A stretch of DNA of 64,000 bases. Origin: Pseudomonas koreensis. Lineage in GTDB: Bacteria; Pseudomonadota; Gammaproteobacteria; Pseudomonadales; Pseudomonadaceae. Position 1 is the first letter of the stretch, and the number at the start of each line of letters is the position of its first letter. The position numbers were made by a program, and so were the translations under genes. Positions 20,467 to 29,395 of the stretch are shown here, piece after piece. The stretch covers positions 2,853,501 through 2,917,500 of the forward strand of contig NZ_JALJWP010000001.1 in the NCBI RefSeq assembly GCF_024169245.1, written 5' to 3'. Below the pieces are notes generated by a model that had not been told where the DNA came from, did not search any database, and saw only the letters and a program-made list of their open reading frames with translations.

Positions 20467-22299
20467 TCAGTCGATGCCGACAAACCCTCCGGTCTGGTGC
20501 GCCCACAACCGCGCATACAGACCGCGATGGGCGAGCAGTTCGGCGTGGGTGCCGCTCTCGGCGATCTTGCCGTTTTCCAGCACCACCAGCCGATCCATGC
20601 GTGCAATGGTCGAGAGGCGGTGGGCAATGGCGATCACTGTTTTGCCCTGCATCAGGGTTTCGAGGCTCTCCTGAATCGCCGCTTCGACTTCCGAATCCAG
20701 CGCCGAGGTGGCTTCGTCCATGATCAGGATCGGTGCGTCCTTGAGCAGCACCCGGGCAATCGCGATGCGCTGGCGCTGACCGCCGGACAGTTTCACCCCG
20801 CGCTCACCGACGTGCGCATCGAAACCCGTGCGACCTTCGGCGTCGGACAGCAGCGGGATGAACTCATCGGCGCGCGCCTTGTGCACCGCCTCCCACAGTT
20901 CGGCGTCGGTGGCGTCGGGTTTGCCGTAAAGCAAGTTGTCGCGGATCGAGCGGTGCAGTAGCGAGGTGTCTTGAGTGATCATGCCGATCCGCGCGCGCAG
21001 GCTTTCCTGACCGACTTCGGCAATATTCTGCCCATCGATCAGGATGCGCCCGCCCTCGACGTCGTACAGGCGCAGCAACAGGTTGACCAAGGTCGATTTG
21101 CCGGCGCCGGACGGCCCGATCAAGCCGATTTTCTCGCCCGGTTTGATGTTCAGGTTGAGGTCGCCGATGATCCCGCGCTTCTTGCCGTAGTGAAAATCCA
21201 CGTGCTCGAAACGCACTTCGCCCGAGGTCACGGCCAACGGTTTGGCCTGCTCGCGGTCGGTGACGCTGACCGGTTGCGAGATGGTGCGCAGACCGTCCTG
21301 AACCATGCCGATGTTTTCGAAAATACCGGTGACTACCCACATGATCCAGCCGGACATGTTGACGATGCGAATCACCAGCCCGGTGGCCAAGGCAATCGCG
21401 CCGACCGTGATCAGCGACTGCGTCCACAGCCACAACGCCAGCCCCGTGGTGCCGACGATCAACAGGCCGTTCATGGTGGTAATCGCCACGTCCATGCTGG
21501 TGACCACGCGACCGGCCATTTGCGCTTTGACGGTCTGTTCTTCGATGGCTTCCTTGGCGTAGTGCTGTTCGAAGTTGGTGTGAGCGAACAGCTTCAGCGT
21601 GGCGATGTTGGTGTAGCCGTCGACGATGCGCCCCATCAGTTTCGAGCGCGCATCCGAGGCTTCCACCGAACGCTCTTTCACGCGCGGCACGAAGTAATAC
21701 AGCGCGCCGATGTAGGCGACGATCCAGGTCAGCAGCGGGATCATCAGGCGCCAGTCGGCCTCGGCGAACAGCACCAGCGAACTGATCGCATAGATCACCA
21801 CGTGCCACAGCGCGTCCACCGCTTGCACGGCAGAATCTCGCAATGAATTGCCGGTCTGCATGATGCGCTGGGCGATGCGCCCGGCGAAATCGTTCTGGAA
21901 GAAATTCAGGCTCTGCTTGAGCACGTAGCTGTGGTTCTGCCAGCGAATCATGCTGGTCATGCCGGGGCTCAGGGTCTGGTGCACCAGCAAGTCGTGCAGG
22001 GCGAAAAAGATCGGTCGCAGCACCAGGGCGACCACCAGCATCCAGGTCAATTCGAGGGCATGGGCGCTGAAGAAATTCGGGTTGGGCGTGCCTTGGGCCA
22101 GATCGATGAGGCGGCTCAGGTAACTGAACAGCGCCACTTCGATCAGCGAGGCAAACAGGCCGATGACGAGCAGGGCGGCAAAACTTGGCCAGACCTGTTT
22201 CAAGTAGTAGATGTAGAAGGGCCAGACGCGGTCCGGCGGGGACGCCGTCGGGGCGTCACGGAAGATATCGATCAGTTGTTCGAAACGGCGATAGAGCAT
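20467..22299 (-). CDS. ABC exporter, fused permease-ATPase
   Basis: A 610-residue half-transporter. Six membrane helices span residues about 30-330 and the ATPase domain follows. Walker A is GPSGAGKST, the signature is LSGGQRQR, Walker B is ILIMDEATSALD and the switch histidine is in IAHRLST. It resembles MsbA/multidrug exporters; the substrate is unknown. It is the last gene of a leftward run LysR-hydrolase-ppiA-exporter, an order I recall from P. aeruginosa PA3225-PA3228. The nearest good ribosome site (AAGGAG, 22325-22330) is 25 nt from the ATG with a 6-bp hairpin between. Confidence 0.92.
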   Translation of the reverse strand: MLYRRFEQLIDIFRDAPTASPPDRVWPFYIYYLKQVWPSFAALLVIGLFASLIEVALFSYLSRLIDLAQGTPNPNFFSAHALELTWMLVVALVLRPIFFALHDLLVHQTLSPGMTSMIRWQNHSYVLKQSLNFFQNDFAGRIAQRIMQTGNSLRDSAVQAVDALWHVVIYAISSLVLFAEADWRLMIPLLTWIVAYIGALYYFVPRVKERSVEASDARSKLMGRIVDGYTNIATLKLFAHTNFEQHYAKEAIEEQTVKAQMAGRVVTSMDVAITTMNGLLIVGTTGLALWLWTQSLITVGAIALATGLVIRIVNMSGWIMWVVTGIFENIGMVQDGLRTISQPVSVTDREQAKPLAVTSGEVRFEHVDFHYGKKRGIIGDLNLNIKPGEKIGLIGPSGAGKSTLVNLLLRLYDVEGGRILIDGQNIAEVGQESLRARIGMITQDTSLLHRSIRDNLLYGKPDATDAELWEAVHKARADEFIPLLSDAEGRTGFDAHVGERGVKLSGGQRQRIAIARVLLKDAPILIMDEATSALDSEVEAAIQESLETLMQGKTVIAIAHRLSTIARMDRLVVLENGKIAESGTHAELLAHRGLYARLWAHQTGGFVGID

Positions 22300-22308
22300 C
22301 AGATAACC

Positions 22309-22330
22309 GCCCGGAATCCGGGCTCTCCTT
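22309..22330 (-). promoter_or_regulatory. Ribosome site separated from start by a hairpin
   Basis: Reading leftward, AAGGAG (22330-22325) is followed by GCCCGGATTCCGGGC, a 6-bp stem with a 3-nt loop, and then nine bases before the ATG at 22299. With the hairpin folded, the effective spacing falls to about 10 nt. Confidence 0.4.
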
Positions 22331-22340
22331 TTATCAGTGC

Positions 22341-22370
22341 GAGCGGCGCAGGCTCAGCCCGGCGCCGCTC
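22341..22370 (-). other. Intergenic hairpin between ppiA and the ABC exporter
   Basis: GAGCGGCGC at 22341-22349 and GCGCCGCTC at 22362-22370 form a 9-bp stem. No U-run follows in either direction, so it is more likely an mRNA-stabilising or processing hairpin than a terminator. Confidence 0.4.
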
Positions 22371-22387
22371 GATATGCCCGGCGAAAT

Positions 22388-22951
22388 TCAGTCGATGCGC
22401 TTGGCCGACTTGATGATCACAGGGTCGACAGGCACGTTCTGCATGCCTTGTTTGGTGGTGGTCTGCGAGTTGACGATGACGTCGACGACATCCATGCCCC
22501 TGACCACTTTGGCGAACACCGCGTAACCGGCGTCACGGCCCGGATCGAGGAACGCATTGTCGGCGACGTTGATGAAGAACTGGCTGGTCGCCGAATCAGG
22601 GTTGGAAGTGCGCGCCATCGACAGGGTGCCGCGAACGTTGTGCAGGCCATTGCTGGCTTCGTTCTTGATCGGCGCCTTGGTTTCTTTCTGTTGCATCTGC
22701 TGGGTGAAACCGCCGCCCTGGGCCATGAAGCCCGGGATCACGCGGTGGAAAATGGTGTTGTTGTAGAAGCCGCTATCGACGTATTCAAGGAAGTTCTTGG
22801 TGCTGATCGGTGCCTTGACCGGGTCCAGTTCGATTTCGATCTGGCCGTTGGTGGTGTCCAGCAGCACATGCGGCGCCTTGGCCGGGGTGGCAGCCATCAG
22901 GTTGGCGGCAAACAGTACGGAGCCGGCGGCGAGGGCGAGTTTTTTCAGCAT
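22388..22951 (-). CDS. ppiA: Periplasmic peptidyl-prolyl cis-trans isomerase A
   Basis: A 187-residue cyclophilin with an N-terminal signal peptide ([20 protein letters not shown]), so it acts in the periplasm on proline bonds of folding proteins. The catalytic segment [15 protein letters not shown] lies near residue 68, with [15 protein letters not shown] and [19 protein letters not shown] after it. Its start is 3 nt from the stop of the upstream hydrolase gene, so the two are cotranscribed. Confidence 0.95.
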   Translation of the reverse strand: MLKKLALAAGSVLFAANLMAATPAKAPHVLLDTTNGQIEIELDPVKAPISTKNFLEYVDSGFYNNTIFHRVIPGFMAQGGGFTQQMQQKETKAPIKNEASNGLHNVRGTLSMARTSNPDSATSQFFINVADNAFLDPGRDAGYAVFAKVVRGMDVVDVIVNSQTTTKQGMQNVPVDPVIIKSAKRID

Positions 22952-22954
22952 GGG

Positions 22955-23758
22955 TCAGTGATCCTGAGAGTGAAGGTCGGCTGTGGCCAGAAACGCCAGC
23001 AGCGTGTGATTGAAACGTTCGGGTTGATCGAGCGGGGTGGCATGGCGCGAGTCGGCGATGACCACCAGCCGCGCATCAGGCAGCAGTTTTACATAGGTTT
23101 CTTTCAATGCCACCGGTGTGTAGTCACGGTCGGCGCTGATGACGAGCGTTGGACAGGACACCCGGGAAAGTCGTTCCTGAACGCCCCAGCCGACAATCGC
23201 ATCGAAGCTGGCGAGATAAGCACGTTTGTCGTTTTTTGCCCAGCGTTCGGCCATTTTCCTCCGCAGATCGGCCTGTTCCGGCTTGGGAAAAAGTTTGCTG
23301 CCGAGGGCTTTGCCGATGGTTTCCAGGCTGAGCAGGCGCATCAGGCTCCAGCGTTTGAACCACTGCCAGTAATCGTCGCGGCTGCGCAATTTGACTTGAG
23401 GTGCGCTGTTGACGATGGTCAGGCTCTTGAGTGCTTGCGGCTGATCGACGGCCCGCTGAAAACCGATCATCCCGCCCATCGACAGCCCGACGTAATGCAC
23501 CGGGCCGAGGCGCAGGTGTTCGATCAAAGCGAACAGGTCGGCGCTGAATGCGGCGATGCTGTAGCGCTCGCGGGGTTTGTCCGAGCGCCCGTGGCCGCGA
23601 ATGTCCGGGACGATCACCCGGTATTTCGCGGCCAGCGCCGGGATCTGCATTTCCCAGTCCAGGGTGCTCGAACCGAGCCCGTGAACCAGCAGCAACGGCG
23701 TGCCGTGGCCATATTCCTCGTAGTGCAGATTGCAACCTTCGTGCTCGAAATAGGCCAT
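22955..23758 (-). CDS. Alpha/beta fold hydrolase
   Basis: A 267-residue protein with the nucleophile elbow GLSMGG near residue 94, an HG oxyanion stretch LLVHGLGSS near residue 24, an acid in VISADRDYTP near residue 212 and the final histidine in ADSRHATPLDQP near residue 241. There is no signal peptide. The substrate is unknown, and esterase or C-C hydrolase are both possible. GGAG precedes the ATG. It lies 14 nt after the LysR gene and 3 nt before ppiA, in one probable operon. Confidence 0.9.
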   Translation of the reverse strand: MAYFEHEGCNLHYEEYGHGTPLLLVHGLGSSTLDWEMQIPALAAKYRVIVPDIRGHGRSDKPRERYSIAAFSADLFALIEHLRLGPVHYVGLSMGGMIGFQRAVDQPQALKSLTIVNSAPQVKLRSRDDYWQWFKRWSLMRLLSLETIGKALGSKLFPKPEQADLRRKMAERWAKNDKRAYLASFDAIVGWGVQERLSRVSCPTLVISADRDYTPVALKETYVKLLPDARLVVIADSRHATPLDQPERFNHTLLAFLATADLHSQDH

Positions 23759-23772
23759 CGGTGAACTCCGTG

Positions 23773-24696
23773 TCAGGCTTGTTCAGGTGCGGCAAACGGG
23801 GCGTCCAGCGGCAAGGTGTCGAAGGTGCGCAACAACTCGATGAGGATTTGCGTGGCCGGGCCCAGGGGTTTGTCCTTGTTCGAATACAGATAAAAGCTGG
23901 AGTTGCGGCTGCCGCCCCGGTCCAACGGTAGCAGCTTGAGCGAGCCATCCTTCAGTTCCCGGTCGATCATGTGCCGCGGCAGCCAGGCAAAACCCAGGCC
24001 GCTGCTGACGAAGGTTGCGGCGGTGGCGAGGCTGCCGACGGTCCAGCGCTGTTCCGCGCCGAGCCAGCCGACATCGCGCGGCTGCTGGCGCCCGGAGTCG
24101 CGGATCACCACTTGCATCTGGGTTTCCAGATCCTGAAAGCTCAGTTCGCGATTGAGCCGATGCAGCGGGTGATCCGGGTGGGCGACGGCGACGAATTCGA
24201 CATCACTCAACTCCGCGCCGAGGTAGCCCGGAATGCTCAGGCCGGTGATGGCCAGATCCGCGACGCCTTCGAGCAGCACTTCTTCGACGCCCGACAACAC
24301 TTCTTCGCGCAGACGCACGCGGCAGCCGCGACTCTGCGGCATGAACGCGGTCAGGGCACGGACGATCCGCGCGCTCGGGTAGGCGGCATCGACCACCAGC
24401 CGCACTTCGGCTTCCCAGCCTTGCTCCATGTGATGGGCGAGGTCTTCCAACTGGCTGGCCTGTTTCACCAGTTGCCGCGAACGGCGCAGCAATACGCCGC
24501 CGGCTTCGGTGAGCACGGCTTTACGGCCGTCGATGCGCAGCAACGGCACGCCGAGCTGATCCTGCATGCGGGCGACGGTGTAGCTCACCGATGACTGCGA
24601 GCGGTGCAGGGCCTCGGCGGCCTGGGCGAAACCGCCGTGGTCGACCACGGCCTGCAACGTTCGCCATTGATCAAGGGTCACGCGGGGCGCTTTCAT
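23773..24696 (-). CDS. LysR family transcriptional regulator
   Basis: A 307-residue regulator. The N-terminal winged helix covers residues about 6-65 (LDQWRTLQAVVDHGGFAQAAE, then SQSSVSYTVARMQDQLG), followed by the two-lobed effector domain. I chose the ATG at 24696 because AGGAG lies 8 nt upstream; a TTG one codon earlier is less likely. It leads a leftward run with the hydrolase, ppiA and ABC exporter genes and is divergent from a small exported protein gene, so the 49-bp gap is a likely LysR binding site. The effector is unknown. Confidence 0.92.
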   Translation of the reverse strand: MKAPRVTLDQWRTLQAVVDHGGFAQAAEALHRSQSSVSYTVARMQDQLGVPLLRIDGRKAVLTEAGGVLLRRSRQLVKQASQLEDLAHHMEQGWEAEVRLVVDAAYPSARIVRALTAFMPQSRGCRVRLREEVLSGVEEVLLEGVADLAITGLSIPGYLGAELSDVEFVAVAHPDHPLHRLNRELSFQDLETQMQVVIRDSGRQQPRDVGWLGAEQRWTVGSLATAATFVSSGLGFAWLPRHMIDRELKDGSLKLLPLDRGGSRNSSFYLYSNKDKPLGPATQILIELLRTFDTLPLDAPFAAPEQA

Positions 24697-24745
24697 CAAT
24701 AGCTCCTCTTGTCCTAAGCTGGCCGTCCCTCATGGAGACTGCCGA

Positions 24746-25060
24746 ATGAAAAAATTCTGTTGTGTGGTGCTGGCACTGCTGCCGTTGACCGCGTTTGCCT
24801 ATCCGATCGATGTGCAGAAGGATCTCAACGGCATGAAGATCGATTACGAGGCCTTCGACACCGACAACGACATCGGCTCGATCCGGGTGGCCAACTACGG
24901 TGATGTCGATGCGACCTGCAAGGCCGTGTTCAACAACGGCCCGGAAGCACCGCGAACGCGCAGCATCGATGTTCCTGCCGGCAAACATAAAAACGCCACG
25001 GCCAAGTTCACCCGCGAGATCATCAAGCTGCGCATCAAACTGACCTGCACCCCCAAGTGA
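24746..25060 (+). CDS. Small exported protein
   Basis: A 104-residue protein with a clear signal peptide (MKKFCCVVLALLPLTAFA) and a mature part of about 86 residues that looks like a small beta sandwich (IGSIRVANYGDVDATCKAVF). Two mature cysteines could form a disulfide. GGAG lies upstream of the ATG. Relatives in Pseudomonas are conserved but uncharacterised, and some carry a mistaken phosphoglycerate kinase label. It is divergent from the LysR gene. Confidence 0.8.
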   Translation: MKKFCCVVLALLPLTAFAYPIDVQKDLNGMKIDYEAFDTDNDIGSIRVANYGDVDATCKAVFNNGPEAPRTRSIDVPAGKHKNATAKFTREIIKLRIKLTCTPK

Positions 25061-25070
25061 GCGGTATTCC

Positions 25071-25163
25071 CCTGTGGGAGCGAGCTTGCTCGCGAAGGCG
25101 ATCTATCAGCCGACATCATTGTTGAATGACGCGCCGCCTTCGCGAGCAAGCTCGCTCCCACAG
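25071..25163. repeat. REP pair, family 3 (GGGAGCGAGCTTGCTCGCGAA type)
   Basis: Arms CCTGTGGGAGCGAGCTTGCT and complement around a 45-bp centre. Family members also lie at 37265, 47358 and about 60981. Confidence 0.94.
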
Positions 25164-25290
25164 GGTATGAGGTGCATCTAAACGAATTATTCGATGCTTT
25201 GCAGCAATTATTTGCGCTTTTTCATCGATTCGACTCTGTTTAACCTTCACTCCATCGACTTACAACATTCTCGGATGGAGGCTACACACC

Positions 25291-25890
25291 ATGTCCCGCG
25301 TTCTGATCATCGAAAGCAGTGCCCGCCAGCAAGACTCGGTTTCCCGTCAACTGACCCAGACCTTTATCGCTCAGTGGAAAGCCGCGCACCCTGCCGATCA
25401 GATCACCGTGCGTGACCTTGCCGTGAACCCGGTGCCGCATCTGGACGCCAACTTGCTGGGTGGCTGGATGAAACCCGCGGAACAGCGCAACGAGAGCGAA
25501 CAAGCGTCGCTGGATCGTTCCAACCAATTGACTGATGAGCTGCTCGCCGCCGACGTGCTGGTGATGGCTGCACCGATGTACAACTTTGCGATCCCGAGCA
25601 CGCTCAAGGCCTGGCTTGATCATGTGCTGCGCGCCGGGGTGACCTTCAAGTACACCGAGACCGGGCCGCAAGGCTTGCTCAATGGCAAGCGTGCCTTTGT
25701 GCTAACTGCTCGCGGTGGTGTGTATGCCGGTGGTCCGGCGGATCATCAGGAACCGTACCTGCGTCAGGTGATGGGTTTCATCGGGATCAACGACGTGACC
25801 TTTATCCATGCCGAGGGCATGAACCTTGGCGGTGACTTCCAGGAGAAGGGCCTGAATCAGGCCAACGCCAAACTGTCTCAGGTCGCTTGA
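25291..25890 (+). CDS. azoR: FMN-dependent NADH-azoreductase
   Basis: A 199-residue flavodoxin-fold enzyme that reduces azo dyes and quinones with NAD(P)H. Landmarks are VLIIESSARQQDSVSRQLTQ with the FMN phosphate loop near residues 9-17, MAAPMYNFAIPSTLKAWLDH near residue 93 and LTARGGVY near residue 139. GGAGG lies 9 nt before the ATG at 25291. It stands alone, and a strong terminator follows about 110 bp downstream. Pseudomonas carries several azoR paralogs; this order matches, from memory, the PA3223 type. Confidence 0.94.
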   Translation: MSRVLIIESSARQQDSVSRQLTQTFIAQWKAAHPADQITVRDLAVNPVPHLDANLLGGWMKPAEQRNESEQASLDRSNQLTDELLAADVLVMAAPMYNFAIPSTLKAWLDHVLRAGVTFKYTETGPQGLLNGKRAFVLTARGGVYAGGPADHQEPYLRQVMGFIGINDVTFIHAEGMNLGGDFQEKGLNQANAKLSQVA

Positions 25891-25997
25891 TCGGTTAATC
25901 GCCAGATAATCGCTGGATGGTCTAGTGACCTGGCGCAACCCCTTCAAGGTTCCACGCGCATCGAACCTCCCTTTGCACTTTTGCTCCTGAGTGCTGT

Positions 25998-26036
25998 AGC
26001 CCGATTGAACGCTTTAGCGAGATCGGGCTTTTTTTT
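25998..26036 (+). terminator. Intrinsic terminator after azoR
   Basis: AGCCCGAT at 25998-26005 pairs with ATCGGGCT at 26022-26029, followed by an uninterrupted T-run. Confidence 0.93.
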
Positions 26037-26039
26037 GTC

Positions 26040-26400
26040 TGGGTTCTCTTGGCGGCCTTTGGGCCGACCAGGTTCTTGGGGTTTTGGGGGTATATCCGTT
26101 TTTTGCGGTGCTGCAGCTGGCGGTGTCGCCCTTACGGCGAGGCACTTTTTCCAGACGCCGAAAAAGTACCCAAAAAGGCTTGCCCCAACGTTCGGCCCGC
26201 TCGCTGGGGCTCGGGGTTCCTTCGCTGCGGGACCGATCCTGGCGCAGCGGCTCCGGTTTGCTTCGCTGCACCTCCTTCCGCTGTGTCTGGCTGCGCCAGA
26301 CGGTCGCTGCGCTCCCACGCCCGGATCAGTCCCTCCACTCAGCCTGCCGACGGGGCGGGTGGATCAAGATCAAGAGCTGCACTCGAGCTAACGCTCATTG
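26040..26400. repeat. Dispersed non-coding intergenic repeat
   Basis: The gene-free stretch from 25891 to 26931 starts with this GC-rich block (phrases such as AAAAAGTACCCAAAAAGGCTT and CCGGATCAGTCCCTCCACT). I recognise it as the type of sequence found many times in fluorescent Pseudomonas genomes, where it yields short false ORFs in several frames, as it does here. No convincing gene is seen in it. Confidence 0.6.
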
Positions 26401-26417
26401 TGTTGAGTGGGGAAGGG

Positions 26418-26858
26418 CCGGTTTTTGGCTTTTTTGCATTCGATGCGGTATTTCATGTCGGCGTGGCTTGCCCAACCATCTCGTCAGTCCCCTCTCCCTC
26501 TGGGAGAGGGCTAGGGTGAGGGGCTTTTGATCTTTGCAGGACCCGCATTCGGCTCGATATGCCACGTCGGCGTTTCTCGACCAAACCCTCGGTCAGTCCC
26601 CTCTGCCTGCGGGAGAGGGCCAGGGTGAGGGGCTTTTGATTTTTTCAGGCCTGAGTTCAATTCGATATCCCAAGTCGGCGCAGCTAGCCCAACCACCTCG
26701 GTCAGTCCCCTCTGCCTCCGGGAGAGGGCCAGGGTGAGGGGCTTTTGATTTTTTCAGGCTTGAGTTCGATTCGATATCTCAAGTCGGCGCAGCTAGCCCA
26801 ACCACCTCGGTCAGTCCCCTCTCCCTCTGGGAGAGGGTTAGGGTGAGGGGCTTTTGAT
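26418..26858. repeat. Four tandem 109-bp repeat units
   Basis: The block GTCAGTCCCCTCT-CCCTCTGGGAGAGGG begins at 26483, 26592, 26701 and 26810, an exact 109-bp period. Each unit contains a CCCTCTCC/GGGAGAGGG hairpin and then GTGAGGGGCTTTTGAT. Units 2-4 are near identical and unit 1 is diverged. A reverse-oriented copy lies at 45650-45807. Confidence 0.95.
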
Positions 26859-26931
26859 TCCGGCGTCGTTTGCTGTTGGAGCCCATCCGAAAAACCGCTA
26901 TCGTCGCCGCCATTCGATTTTCGAGGCGAGC

Positions 26932-27798
26932 ATGGGCTATCTACTTTTTGTCACGCTGATCCAGGCGTTTTCCTTCAGTCTGATCGGCGAATACCTGGCC
27001 GGGCATGTCGACAGTTACTTTGCGGTGCTGGTGCGTGTGGTGTTGGCCGGGCTGGTGTTTATTCCGTTGACGCGCTGGCGTTCGGTGGAGCCGGCGTTCA
27101 TGCGGGGCATGTTGCTGATCGGCGCGTTGCAGTTTGGCGTGACTTACGTCTGCCTGTACCTGAGCTTCCGCGTGCTGACGGTGCCGGAGGTGTTGCTGTT
27201 CACCATCCTCACGCCGCTGCATGTGACGTTGATCGAGGACGCGCTGAACCGTCGCTTCAACCCATGGGCGCTGATTGCCGCGCTGGTGGCAGTCGGCGGT
27301 GCGGCGGTGATTCGTTTCGACAGCATCAGTCCGGACTTCTTCATGGGCTTCCTGCTGCTGCAATGGGCCAACTTCACCTATGCCGCCGGGCAGGTCCTGT
27401 ACAAGCATCTGGTGGCGAAGCATCCGAGTGATCTGCCGCATTATCGCCGTTTCGGTTATTTCTACCTCGGCGCATTGATGGTGGTGCTGCCAGCGTTCCT
27501 GTTGTTCGGCAAGGCGAATTTTCTGCCGGAAGCACCGCTGCAATGGGCGGTGTTGCTGTTCCTTGGGCTGGTGTCGACAGCGCTGGGTCTGTACTGGTGG
27601 AACAAAGGTGCGTGCATGGTCAACGGCGGCACACTGGCGGTGATGAACAATCTGCATGTGCCGGTGGGGTTGTTGTTGAATTTGCTGATCTGGAATCAGC
27701 ATGAGGAACTGGGGAGATTGTTCCTCGGCGGCAGTGTGATTTTGATGGCGGTGTGGATCAGCCGGTTGGGTATTCGCAAATCCCAGGCCAGCGCATAG
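26932..27798 (+). CDS. EamA/DMT family transporter
   Basis: A 288-residue inner membrane protein with about ten helices in two EamA halves (MGYLLFVTLIQAFSFSLIGEY at the start, WAVLLFLGLVSTALGLYWWN near residue 204). It belongs to the carboxylate/amino acid/amine-type subgroup by eye; the substrate is unknown. I chose the ATG at 26932 because GAGG lies 5 nt upstream; the longer frame from 26854 would begin inside the repeat array. A family 1 REP pair separates it from the convergent channel gene. Confidence 0.9.
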   Translation: MGYLLFVTLIQAFSFSLIGEYLAGHVDSYFAVLVRVVLAGLVFIPLTRWRSVEPAFMRGMLLIGALQFGVTYVCLYLSFRVLTVPEVLLFTILTPLHVTLIEDALNRRFNPWALIAALVAVGGAAVIRFDSISPDFFMGFLLLQWANFTYAAGQVLYKHLVAKHPSDLPHYRRFGYFYLGALMVVLPAFLLFGKANFLPEAPLQWAVLLFLGLVSTALGLYWWNKGACMVNGGTLAVMNNLHVPVGLLLNLLIWNQHEELGRLFLGGSVILMAVWISRLGIRKSQASA

Positions 27799-27802
27799 CC
27801 CA

Positions 27803-27892
27803 TGTAGGAGTGAGCCTGCTCGCGATAGCAATTGTTCAGTCGACATCGAGTTGTCTGGACTGGCGCTATCGCGAGCAGGCTCACTCCTACAG
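27803..27892. repeat. REP pair, family 1
   Basis: Arms TGTAGGAGTGAGCCTGCTCG and complement, between two convergent genes. Confidence 0.95.
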
Positions 27893-27905
27893 TTTGATTT
27901 GTGGG

Positions 27906-29204
27906 TTACATGAGGTGTTTTTCCGGCTCCGGAATATTGGCCGAGCCCAACACCGCTGGCAGCAACCCGGCGCGCAAATCGCCGCCACTCGGCTGTTGAT
28001 ACAGACTCAAGCCAAACTCCGGCAGCACCGCCAGCAGATAATCGAAAATATCCCCCTGAATCCGCTCGTAATCGGCCCATACGGTGGTGCGGGTGAAGCA
28101 GTAGATTTCCAGGGGAATGCCCTGGGCGGTGGTCTGCATCTGCCTGACCATGCAGGTCATGTTCGGCTGAATCTCCGGATGGCTTTTCAGATATGCCAGC
28201 GCGTAGGCGCGAAAGGTGCCGATATTGGTCATCCGCCGGCGGTTGGCCGACATGGCTGCGACATTGCCCTGTGCTTCGTTCCAGGCCTTGAGCTCGGCTT
28301 TCTTGCGGCCCATGTAGTCGGTCAGCAGGTGCACTTGCGAAAGCTTTTCTTCCTCGTCGTCGCGGATGAAGCGCACGCCGCTGGCGTCGATGAACAGGCT
28401 GCGCTTGATCCGCCGACCGCCGGACTGCTGCATGCCGCGCCAGTTCTTGAACGACTCGGACATCAAGCGCCAGGTCGGGATCGAGACGATGGTTTTGTCG
28501 AAGTTCTGCACTTTGACCGTGTGCAACGTGATGTCGACCACGTCGCCATCGGCGCCGACTTGCGGCATTTCGATCCAGTCGCCGACCCGCAGCATATCGT
28601 TGCTGGTCAGTTGCACGCTGGCGACGAACGACAGCAGGGTGTCCTTGTAGACCAACAGGATCACCGCCGACATCGCACCCAGACCGGACAGCAGCAACAG
28701 CGGCGAACGGTCGATCAGGGTGGCGACGATGATGATCGCGCCGAATACGTACAAGACCATTTTCGCCAGTTGCACGTAGCCTTTGATCGAGCGCGTGCGC
28801 GCATGCTCGGTGCGCGCGTAGATGTCGAGCAGGGCATTGAGCAGGGCGCTGACCGCCAGCAGCAGGAAGAGGATGGTGAAGGCCAGCGCGACGTTGCCGA
28901 GAAAATTCATCGCGGTTTTGCTCAGCTCCGGCACCAGGTGCAGGCCGAACTGGATCACCAGTGACGGCGTCATCTGCGCCAGCCGTTGAAACACCTTGTT
29001 GTGGCGCAAGTCGTTGATCCAGTGCAGCGCCGGTTGGCGGCCGAGCATGCGGCTGGCGTGCAGGATCAGGTAACGCGCCACGCGTCCGAGTACCAGCGCG
29101 ATGACCAGTAGCACCAGCAGTGCCAGTCCCGATTGCAGCAACGGGTGCTCTTCGAGTGTGCCCCAGAGGTCCTGGGCTTTGAGCCAGAGCTGTTTGATAT
29201 CCAT
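27906..29204 (-). CDS. MscS-family mechanosensitive channel, YbdG-like
   Basis: A 432-residue inner membrane protein with about five hydrophobic segments in residues 20-220, then an MscS beta domain (SNDMLRVGDWIEMPQVGADGD near residue 217; TVKVQNFDKTIVSIPTWRLM near residue 244) and a long soluble C-terminal part with the YbdG insertion. Family members open under osmotic down-shock or modulate osmotic adaptation. The pore helix is LLLLSGLGAMSAVILLVYKD. It is transcribed away from the helicase gene, with 191 bp between starts. Confidence 0.92.
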   Translation of the reverse strand: MDIKQLWLKAQDLWGTLEEHPLLQSGLALLVLLVIALVLGRVARYLILHASRMLGRQPALHWINDLRHNKVFQRLAQMTPSLVIQFGLHLVPELSKTAMNFLGNVALAFTILFLLLAVSALLNALLDIYARTEHARTRSIKGYVQLAKMVLYVFGAIIIVATLIDRSPLLLLSGLGAMSAVILLVYKDTLLSFVASVQLTSNDMLRVGDWIEMPQVGADGDVVDITLHTVKVQNFDKTIVSIPTWRLMSESFKNWRGMQQSGGRRIKRSLFIDASGVRFIRDDEEEKLSQVHLLTDYMGRKKAELKAWNEAQGNVAAMSANRRRMTNIGTFRAYALAYLKSHPEIQPNMTCMVRQMQTTAQGIPLEIYCFTRTTVWADYERIQGDIFDYLLAVLPEFGLSLYQQPSGGDLRAGLLPAVLGSANIPEPEKHLM

Positions 29205-29395
29205 GAGCGAAACGTTTCTTCTGTAAGACGCGAGGGCCGATTAGAGCATTTAAGACGCTGTGTATTGCAGCGAGTGACAAATCGGGCAACAAAAAAACCA
29301 CTGATTGTCGCCGTTTGCATAAAGAAACTCGGCCTGAGCGCTCGAAACCGGTAACCTATGCAGCTGTTTTTTTGCATATCTTCGAGGTAGCACCC

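Noticed and set aside
26014..26391. Several overlapping short ORFs in the 26-kb repeat block
   Set aside because: They arise from a dispersed non-coding repeat; frames compete, there are no ribosome sites, and the sequence is repeat-like.
26418..26858. 109-bp tandem units as a CRISPR array
   Set aside because: There are no unique spacers; whole units including the spacer-like parts are near identical.
26941..29301. 786-codon minus-strand frame across the DMT gene and the MscS gene
   Set aside because: It runs antisense to the DMT gene and out of frame with the MscS gene; both real genes have clear motifs and ribosome sites.
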